A stretch of DNA of 10,885 bases from Clostridium sp. Lineage in GTDB: Bacteria > Bacillota > Clostridia > Clostridiales > Clostridiaceae. This document shows positions 5,654 to 10,885 of the stretch, in pieces (position 1 is the first letter of the stretch; the number at the start of each line of letters is the position of its first letter). The translations under genes and the position numbers were made by a program. Location of the stretch: the NCBI GenBank assembly GCA_003539755.1, contig DPOH01000011.1, positions 1 to 10,885 of the forward strand. The letters are read 5' to 3'. Under the pieces are notes generated by a model, which was not told the DNA's origin, did not search any database, and saw only the letters and a list, made by a program, of their open reading frames with translations.

Positions 5654-7342
5654 ATGGATTATAAATTAAAAGTTGCAAATTTAATAAAAAGTCATGTGGA
5701 TTTAGATATTGAAACAATAGAAAAATTAATAGAAATTCCACCAAAGCCAGAAATGGGGGATTATGCATTCCCATGCTTCCAATTAGCAAAGGTGATGAAG
5801 AAAGCACCTAATATGATAGCTGCAGAATTAAAGGAAGCTATGGATACTGAAGGTTTTGAAAAAATAGAAAACCTAGGACCATATTTAAACTTCTTTGTAG
5901 ATAAAGGGACTTTTTCAAAGAATACAATTGAAAAAGTATTAGAAGAAGGAGATAATTACGGTGGTTCAAATATTGGAGAAGGTAAAACTGTATGTGTTGA
6001 ATACTCTTCACCTAATATAGCTAAGCCTTTCCACGTAGGTCACTTATTTACTACAGCTATTGGTAATTCTTTATATAAGATGTTCAAAAAAGAAGGATAC
6101 AATACTATAGGATTAAACCACTTAGGTGACTGGGGAACACAATTTGGTAAGCTTATATCAGCATATAATAGATGGGTTGATGAAGAAGCTTTAGAAAAAG
6201 CTCCAATTGATGAGTTACTTAGAATATATGTAAAATTCCATGAAGAAGCTAAAAAGGATCCTAGTTTAGAAGATGAAGCGAGAGCAAACTTCAAAGCATT
6301 AGAAACAGGAGATCCTGAGGCTACTGCACTTTGGAAGAGATTTAGAGATTTAAGTTTAAAGGAATTTGAAAGAGTATATGATATATTAGGAGTTAAATTT
6401 GATTCATTAAATGGTGAAGCATTCTACAATGATAAAATGGATGCAGTTGTTGATGAATTAAAGGAAAAAGGATTACTTGTAGAAAGTAATGGAGCACAAG
6501 TTGTAATGCTTGAAGATTATAACATGCCTCCTTGTATAGTATTAAAAGCTGATGGAGCATCTATATATGCTACAAGAGATTTAGCTGCTGCAATGTATAG
6601 AAAGAAGACTTATGATTTCTATAAGTGTGTATATGTTGTTGGTACACCACAAGCACTTCATTTTAAACAAGTATTTAAGGTGTTAGAACTTGCTGGACAT
6701 GATTGGGCTAATGATTGTGTTCATGTAGGATTTGGCTTAGTTAAATTTGCAGATAGAAAACTTTCAACAAGAGATGGTTCAATAGTATTACTTGATGATT
6801 TATTAAGAGAAGCTGTTGAAAAGACAATGGAAGCTATTAAAGATAAAGATGAAATAAAGAATAAAGAAGAAGTGGCTAAGAAAATTGGTGTAGGAGCAGT
6901 TATATTTACATATCTTAAGAATTCAAGAGAAAAAGATATTGTATTTGACTGGAAAGAAATATTATCATTTGAAGGAGAAACTGGTCCATACGTTCAATAT
7001 GCATATGCAAGAGGTAACAGTATTTTAGCAAGAGCTGGTGAATGTAAAGGAACTGTTGACTATAGCAAATTAACTTCTAAAGAAGAATTTGAGCTTGTTA
7101 AGACTTTAGGAAACTTCAATAATGTTATTAACTTAGCATTAGATAAGTTAGAACCTTCAATATTAACTAGATATGTAATTGAAGTAGCTAAAGGATTTAA
7201 TAAATTCTATAATGCTCATTCAGTATTAAATCTAGAAGATGAAGATTTAAAAGCTACAAGATTAAACTTAGTAAAAGCATCTCTTCAAGTTATAAAGAAT
7301 GGATTAGAATTACTAGGAATTGATGTAGTAGAAAAAATGTAG
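5654..7342 (+). CDS. argS: Arginyl-tRNA synthetase
   Basis: A class I aminoacyl-tRNA synthetase that charges tRNA-Arg with arginine. At 562 residues it is complete and of normal length. In order it shows the N-terminal tRNA-recognition (Add-1) domain (about 1-90), the Rossmann catalytic domain with SSPNIAKPFHVGH (118-130, the HIGH motif reading HVGH), LNHLGDWGTQFGKL (154-167), the KMSK-equivalent KLSTR (369-373), and a C-terminal helical DALR anticodon-binding domain that includes GPYVQYAYAR (444-453). Arginyl enzymes often have a degenerate KMSK motif, so KLSTR is not a defect. The ATG at 5654 has an AGGAGGT site 4 bases upstream. It is transcribed alone from the T-box promoter and followed by a hairpin, so its expression should rise when its cognate tRNA is uncharged. 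Codon choice is more biased (CCA, GGA, AGA, TTA) than in neighbouring genes, in keeping with high expression. Confidence 0.98.
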   Translation: MDYKLKVANLIKSHVDLDIETIEKLIEIPPKPEMGDYAFPCFQLAKVMKKAPNMIAAELKEAMDTEGFEKIENLGPYLNFFVDKGTFSKNTIEKVLEEGDNYGGSNIGEGKTVCVEYSSPNIAKPFHVGHLFTTAIGNSLYKMFKKEGYNTIGLNHLGDWGTQFGKLISAYNRWVDEEALEKAPIDELLRIYVKFHEEAKKDPSLEDEARANFKALETGDPEATALWKRFRDLSLKEFERVYDILGVKFDSLNGEAFYNDKMDAVVDELKEKGLLVESNGAQVVMLEDYNMPPCIVLKADGASIYATRDLAAAMYRKKTYDFYKCVYVVGTPQALHFKQVFKVLELAGHDWANDCVHVGFGLVKFADRKLSTRDGSIVLLDDLLREAVEKTMEAIKDKDEIKNKEEVAKKIGVGAVIFTYLKNSREKDIVFDWKEILSFEGETGPYVQYAYARGNSILARAGECKGTVDYSKLTSKEEFELVKTLGNFNNVINLALDKLEPSILTRYVIEVAKGFNKFYNAHSVLNLEDEDLKATRLNLVKASLQVIKNGLELLGIDVVEKM

Positions 7343-7358
7343 TAAAAGAATATAAATT

Positions 7359-7402
7359 CAGAAAAGAGGATACCCTTATAAATTAAGCGGCCTCTTTTTC
7401 TG
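7359..7402 (+). terminator. Hairpin terminator after argS
   Basis: CAGAAAAGAGG (7359-7369) pairs with CCTCTTTTTCTG (7391-7402) with one bulged base and a loop of about 21 bases. The T-run is largely inside the right arm, so it is less classical than the others, but it lies 16 bases after the argS stop and is the only such structure before the next gene. Confidence 0.65.
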
Positions 7403-7498
7403 TTATATATTAAAATTTACAGTTAATAATAAATAAAGTGTTTTTTGGGATAAATTATTTATGTGATATCATTATGCGATAAAAGGAGATGGATATTA

Positions 7499-8662
7499 GT
7501 GTTTCTAAATAATAATATAAAGTATAGAAATATATTAATTTTCGCATTAATTGGTGTTGTAGGATATAAGCTTATTGACAATTATAATTATTTTTTTAAT
7601 ATAGTAGATAAAGGAATAAGCATTTTGACACCTTTTATATATGCATTTATTTGTGCATATGTATTAAATCCTATAGTGAGTGTTATAGAAAAGAAATTTC
7701 ACATAAGTAGAGGCATATCTATAGCAATAACGTATGTAATACTTATAGGAGTTATATTTATAATATTATTCTTTACTATACCTAGTTTGGTGAATAGTAT
7801 AATAAATATTACTACAGAAATACCAATATACATAGCTAAGTCGCAAGAGTGGATTAATGAGGCTATTAAGAATGAAAGAATAAATCAACTTATTACTCAG
7901 GCTGGGGTCTTAAAGAATATTAAAGATTTAGCAGCTGAAATAGGAAATATATCTATGGATATACTTCAAGAATCTGCAAAGTATTTAGTATCATTAACAT
8001 CTAATCTTGTAAATGTGGTTTTAGGATTTTTAATTTCAATTTATGTACTAGCAGATAAGGATAAGCTATTGAAAATGGTAAGAACTGTTACCTTTATGGT
8101 TTTTAAAGAGAAGAATGGTGAAAGAATTATTAATTTTGTTAGAACTTATAATAAGATGATAGGTACATATGTTGGAATTAAAGCCATAGATTCTGCAATA
8201 ATAGGAACAATGGCATTAGTAGGATTATTAATACTTCGAGTTCCATATGCACCATTACTTGCGGTTGTAGTAGGAATAACAAATATGATACCTTATTTTG
8301 GACCATTAGTAGGTATAATAGTATCTGGTACAGTAACAATATTCTCGTCGCTTATACTTTCAATAATTGTTATGATAATGCTTCTTTGTCTTCAACAGTT
8401 TGATGCATGGTATTTAGAACCAAAGCTTGTTGGGAAAAAGGTTGGAGTAAGTCCTCTTGCAATTATCTTTGGAGTTACACTTGGTGGGGGGATACTTGGA
8501 CCAGTTGGTATGATATTAGGTTCACCTACAATGGCTACTGTAAGAATATACTATAATAAAATATTTGAAAAATTTAAGGCAAAGAATGAAGAACTTGTGG
8601 AAAAAGAAGGGTTGGATCATTCTATAGAAGAGGAAAAACTAGATAAAGGTAAAAAGAAATAA
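7499..8662 (+). CDS. AI-2E family (YtvI/PerM-type) membrane transporter
   Basis: A polytopic inner-membrane protein of 387 residues in the AI-2E transporter family. Members were named for autoinducer-2 export, but others act as Na+/H+ or solute transporters, so the substrate here is open. Hydrophobic segments fall at about 11-28, 38-59, 72-95, 163-185, 231-247, 250-275, 277-298 and 318-342. A long amphipathic region (about 96-160) lies between segments 3 and 4, as usual in the family. The conserved block TNMIPYFGPLVG (261-272) is the clearest marker. The C terminus is a highly charged cytoplasmic tail. The open frame reaches a GTG at 7463, but the AAAGGAGATGG ribosome site (7482-7492) is within that extension and fits the GTG at 7499, giving MFLNNN. 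A weak promoter candidate, TTGGGA (7445) with TATCAT (7467), precedes it. rlmA follows after 48 bases and is probably co-transcribed. Confidence 0.9.
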   Translation: MFLNNNIKYRNILIFALIGVVGYKLIDNYNYFFNIVDKGISILTPFIYAFICAYVLNPIVSVIEKKFHISRGISIAITYVILIGVIFIILFFTIPSLVNSIINITTEIPIYIAKSQEWINEAIKNERINQLITQAGVLKNIKDLAAEIGNISMDILQESAKYLVSLTSNLVNVVLGFLISIYVLADKDKLLKMVRTVTFMVFKEKNGERIINFVRTYNKMIGTYVGIKAIDSAIIGTMALVGLLILRVPYAPLLAVVVGITNMIPYFGPLVGIIVSGTVTIFSSLILSIIVMIMLLCLQQFDAWYLEPKLVGKKVGVSPLAIIFGVTLGGGILGPVGMILGSPTMATVRIYYNKIFEKFKAKNEELVEKEGLDHSIEEEKLDKGKKK

Positions 8663-8710
8663 GATTTCTCTATATTGGGTACATTATTGATGAAAGGGGT
8701 TAATAAATTT

Positions 8711-9577
8711 ATGAAGAGTATATCAAAAAATACAGTTTTAGTATGTCCTATATGCAAAAACATATTAAAGAAAGATGAATTAAATGGAAAGACATATAAA
8801 TGTGAAAAGAATCATTCATATGATATAGCTAAGGAAGGGTATGTAAATCTTCTTATAAGTAATCAAAAGAGAAGCAAAAATCCAGGGGATTCTAAGGAAA
8901 TGGTACTTGCAAGAATTGATTTTTTAAATAGAAATTATTATATGCCTATATGCAATAAAATTAATGAGATTATTTTTGAACATATAAATAAAAAAGTAAA
9001 TAAAGAAAAATATGAATTATTAGATTTAGGGTGCGGAGAAGGCTATTATTTATTTAATTTAAAAAATTACTTGGATGAAAGAAATGTTGATGCTAATTTT
9101 TATGGAATGGATGTATCAAAAGATGCTGTAAGATATGCAGCCAAAGCTAATAAGGAATGTATACTTGCAGTAGGAAATAATTTTCATATACCAGCAGAAG
9201 ATAAGAGTTTAGATTGTATTCTTTCTGTATTTAGCCCTATAGATATAGATGAATGTAATAGGGTACTTAAGGATGATGGTATTTTTGTAAGGGTTCTACC
9301 AAGGACAAATCATTTAATACAGCTTAGAGATGTTTTATATGATAAAGTTAATTTAAATGAAAAAGTTTATGAAGCAGATAAAGAGAATAATATATATGTG
9401 AGAGAAGAAAATGTTACATTTGATATAACATTAAATAATGAAGAACTTATAAGTTTATTAAAAATGACACCTCATTATTGGAAATCAACTCCAGAGAATA
9501 AAGAGAAACTTGAATCGTATGAATCTATGACTGTTACTATAGATATGAGAATTGGTGTTTTTAAGAAAAATAAATAG
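8711..9577 (+). CDS. rlmA: 23S rRNA (guanine-N1)-methyltransferase, RlmA family
   Basis: Methylates N1 of a guanine in hairpin 35 of 23S rRNA using S-adenosylmethionine. The 288-residue protein has an N-terminal zinc ribbon with C12, C15, C31 and H35, matching the CxxC...C-H pattern of E. coli RlmA, then the family signature KRSKNPGDSKEMVLARIDFL (53-72), and a Rossmann methyltransferase domain with SAM motif I LLDLGCGEGYYL (103-114). Gram-negative RlmA(I) enzymes modify G745, while the Gram-positive RlmA(II)/TlrB type modifies G748 and can alter tylosin susceptibility; the sequence alone does not tell me which applies. In-frame upstream TTG (8675) and ATG (8690) codons exist, but the AAAGGGGT ribosome site (8693-8700) is spaced 10 bases from the ATG at 8711, which gives an N terminus close to that of the family. 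It is the second gene after the AI-2E-family gene and ends at a strong terminator. Confidence 0.9.
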   Translation: MKSISKNTVLVCPICKNILKKDELNGKTYKCEKNHSYDIAKEGYVNLLISNQKRSKNPGDSKEMVLARIDFLNRNYYMPICNKINEIIFEHINKKVNKEKYELLDLGCGEGYYLFNLKNYLDERNVDANFYGMDVSKDAVRYAAKANKECILAVGNNFHIPAEDKSLDCILSVFSPIDIDECNRVLKDDGIFVRVLPRTNHLIQLRDVLYDKVNLNEKVYEADKENNIYVREENVTFDITLNNEELISLLKMTPHYWKSTPENKEKLESYESMTVTIDMRIGVFKKNK

Positions 9578-9590
9578 GGTTACTTTTTAT

Positions 9591-9636
9591 AATTTCTGTA
9601 TAAGATATAGTATAAGATTTTATACAGAAATTTTTT
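9591..9636 (+). terminator. Hairpin terminator after rlmA
   Basis: AATTTCTGTATAA (9591-9603) and TTATACAGAAATT (9620-9632) form a perfect 13-pair stem with a 16-base loop, followed by a T-run to 9636. It begins 14 bases after the rlmA stop and closes the AI-2E/rlmA unit. Confidence 0.82.
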
Positions 9637-9760
9637 ATAATATATAAAAGAAATAAATCATTTATAATGTATGTAGTTCCATTGTGAATGTTAAAATATA
9701 TAATATAAGTAAGACAAATTAAATTTTATCATAAATCTTTTCTGTATTAACAAAATCAAG

Positions 9761-9766
9761 TATAAT
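9761..9766 (+). promoter_or_regulatory. Candidate -10 box for the HAD / RNase H-like unit
   Basis: A perfect TATAAT sits 38 bases before the HAD gene start, with only a poor -35 match (TTTTCT at 9738-9743, 17-base spacing) and no extended -10. A promoter is expected here because a terminator lies upstream, but TATAAT is common in such AT-rich DNA. The rest of the 9637-9803 gap shows nothing I can support. Confidence 0.4.
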
Positions 9767-9803
9767 TAAATTTGAATATAAATGCAAAAGAGGATGTGAG
9801 GTA

Positions 9804-10532
9804 ATGTCAAGAGTAGCAGCTTTTTTCGATTTAGATGGAACTCTTTATAGAGAAGGTTTAATTACAGAAGTATTTAAAAAAATGGTTAAATATGAAATTA
9901 TAGGTCAAGAAAGATGGTATAATGATGTAAGGCCAGATTATATGAGGTGGGACAAAAGACAGGGCGATTACGACGATTACCTTTTAAAAATGATTGATAT
10001 TTATATGGAAGCAATCAAAGGGTTAGAAAATCATAGAATAGAGTATATTGCTAAAAAGATAGTTGAACAAAAAGGTGATAGAGTATATACCTTTACAAGA
10101 GATAGGATAAAGTGGCATAAAGATAATGGTCATGCTTTGATAATAATATCTGGATCACCATCAGAGCTTGTTGCAGAGATGGCTAAAAAATATGGATTTA
10201 CTGATTATATTGGTGCTAAATATGTAGTAGATGAGAACAACAAATATACTGGAGAAGTAATTCCTATGTGGGATAGTATTAGTAAGGATAAAGCTATAAA
10301 TAGTTTTGTTGAAAAGTACGATATTAATTTGGATGAAAGTTATGCATATGGAGATACGGCAGGAGATTACACTATGTTTAAGAAAGTGAAACATCCCTAT
10401 TGTATGAACCCTACTAAAGAGTTATTACAGAAAGTAATTAAAGATAGAAGTCTAATAGATAAAATTAATGTTGTTGTTGAGAGAAAGGATGTAATATACA
10501 ATTTAGATATTGAAGATATACAATTTGTATAG
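9804..10532 (+). CDS. HAD superfamily hydrolase, subfamily IB (phosphoserine phosphatase-like)
   Basis: A cytoplasmic phosphatase-type enzyme of 242 residues. All four HAD motifs are intact: motif I FFDLDGTLY with the nucleophile Asp9 and general acid Asp11, motif II serine at 116 (IIISGSPSE), motif III lysine at 161 or 163 (SKDKAI), and motif IV YGDTAGD (182-188) with Asp184 and Asp188. The helical cap between motifs I and II (about 15-105) marks subfamily IB, which includes SerB-like and related small-molecule phosphatases. It lacks the ACT domain of some SerB proteins. Nothing in the context points to serine synthesis, so the substrate is unknown and I give no symbol. The ribosome site is AGAGG (9789-9793), 10 bases before the ATG; a GTGAGG closer to the ATG could contribute. 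The next gene starts 14 bases after the stop, indicating one transcript. Confidence 0.9.
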   Translation: MSRVAAFFDLDGTLYREGLITEVFKKMVKYEIIGQERWYNDVRPDYMRWDKRQGDYDDYLLKMIDIYMEAIKGLENHRIEYIAKKIVEQKGDRVYTFTRDRIKWHKDNGHALIIISGSPSELVAEMAKKYGFTDYIGAKYVVDENNKYTGEVIPMWDSISKDKAINSFVEKYDINLDESYAYGDTAGDYTMFKKVKHPYCMNPTKELLQKVIKDRSLIDKINVVVERKDVIYNLDIEDIQFV

Positions 10533-10546
10533 GAAAGAGTGGTACT

Positions 10547-10885
10547 GTGATTATTCGTGAAAACAAGGTGAATGTAGAAGAATATAGTGAGGAATTTATG
10601 ATAAAGCCTCAAGGCAGAGAGTATAATCCAGATGAACTGATCTTTTTTGATTTAGAACATTATGTTTATAAAAAACCCAAATGTATTGGAGTGTTTGGAG
10701 CATGTGAATATAATCATAAAAAAAGACAAATATTGGTTACTCAGTATATGATTGAGGATAAGGATGAAGCAGTAGATATACTGTATCTTGCGAGAAATTA
10801 TTTCATAAGAAAAAAGAATGAGGGTAAAAAAGCTATTGTTACTTTCTCAGGAAACAATGATCTTACAGTTATAAACTATTTATTT
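10547..10885 (+). CDS. RNase H-like domain protein (YprB-type predicted exonuclease), 5' part only
   Basis: The frame is open from a GTG at 10547 to the end of the window (113 codons) with no stop, so the gene is cut by the window edge. The segment ELIFFDLEHYVY (30-41) supplies the Asp35-x-Glu37 metal pair of DEDD-type 3'-5' exonuclease folds, and TFSGNNDLTVINYLF (99-113) resembles the second acidic block, with Asp105. This pattern fits the YprB-like ribonuclease H-like family, predicted nucleases of uncertain substrate. The start is uncertain: GTG at 10547 has only a moderate purine-rich site (AGGAAAG at 10531-10537) and a later GTG at 10568 or ATG at 10598 is possible, but an early start keeps the 14-base gap to the HAD gene. 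Confidence 0.75.
   Translation, partial: MIIRENKVNVEEYSEEFMIKPQGREYNPDELIFFDLEHYVYKKPKCIGVFGACEYNHKKRQILVTQYMIEDKDEAVDILYLARNYFIRKKNEGKKAIVTFSGNNDLTVINYLF

Noticed and set aside
6040..6294. Minus-strand open frame of 84 codons inside argS
   Set aside because: It lies wholly within the conserved catalytic region of argS and has no recognisable product.
7463..7498. Upstream GTG extension of the AI-2E-family protein
   Set aside because: The strong AAAGGAGATGG ribosome site lies inside this extension and fits the GTG at 7499, so the extra 12 codons are unlikely to be translated.
10536..10545. AGAGTGGTAC, identical to the first ten bases of the T-box motif
   Set aside because: The ACCGCG completion is missing, there is no stem I or terminator nearby, and it sits in the 14-base gap between two co-transcribed genes, so it is a chance match.
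10161..10612. Two minus-strand open frames (10161-10394 and 10397-10612)
   Set aside because: Both are antisense to the HAD gene with its intact motif IV, or to the start of the RNase H-like gene; the products are Ile/Ser/Thr-rich shadow translations.

Overview
The window is very AT-rich, with short gene gaps, A/T-ending codons, AGA as the usual arginine codon, strong AGGAGG-type ribosome sites and a tRNA-sensing T-box leader. This points to a Firmicute, most likely Clostridium sensu stricto; the genus call is inference from composition and gene families, and I cannot name a species. The content is mostly housekeeping and looks chromosomal. I see no insertion sequence, phage gene, CRISPR array, tRNA or rRNA.

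Layout, left to right. (1) asnA, an ammonia-dependent asparagine synthetase, runs rightward and converges on birA, a biotin protein ligase with a DNA-binding domain; one bidirectional hairpin terminator lies between them. (2) A divergent intergenic region carries a birA promoter and a rightward promoter with a dyad over its -35 box. The rightward promoter leads into an envelope-type cluster: a membrane-anchored phosphodiester glycosidase (NAGPA-domain) protein, a membrane-anchored protein of unknown function with possible beta-propeller-like sheet repeats, and a small site-2 (M50) intramembrane metalloprotease. (3) A 446-base non-coding stretch holds a near-consensus sigma-A promoter and a complete T-box riboswitch with mutually exclusive antiterminator and terminator, followed by argS (arginyl-tRNA synthetase) and a hairpin terminator. 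(4) A two-gene unit encodes an AI-2E/YtvI-type membrane protein and an RlmA-family 23S rRNA guanine methyltransferase, closed by a strong terminator. (5) A final unit encodes a HAD-IB phosphatase followed by the first 113 codons of an RNase H-like (YprB-type) protein that runs off the window.

Several starts were moved downstream of the longest open frame to fit a Shine-Dalgarno sequence: asnA at 45, birA at 2142, the unknown membrane protein at 3457, the AI-2E-family gene at 7499 (GTG) and rlmA at 8711.

I found no convincing undescribed multi-gene system. The points most worth a second look are the uncertain specifier codon of the argS T-box, the altered biotin-loop motif of BirA, the dyads inside two promoters, and the unknown membrane protein between the glycosidase and the protease.
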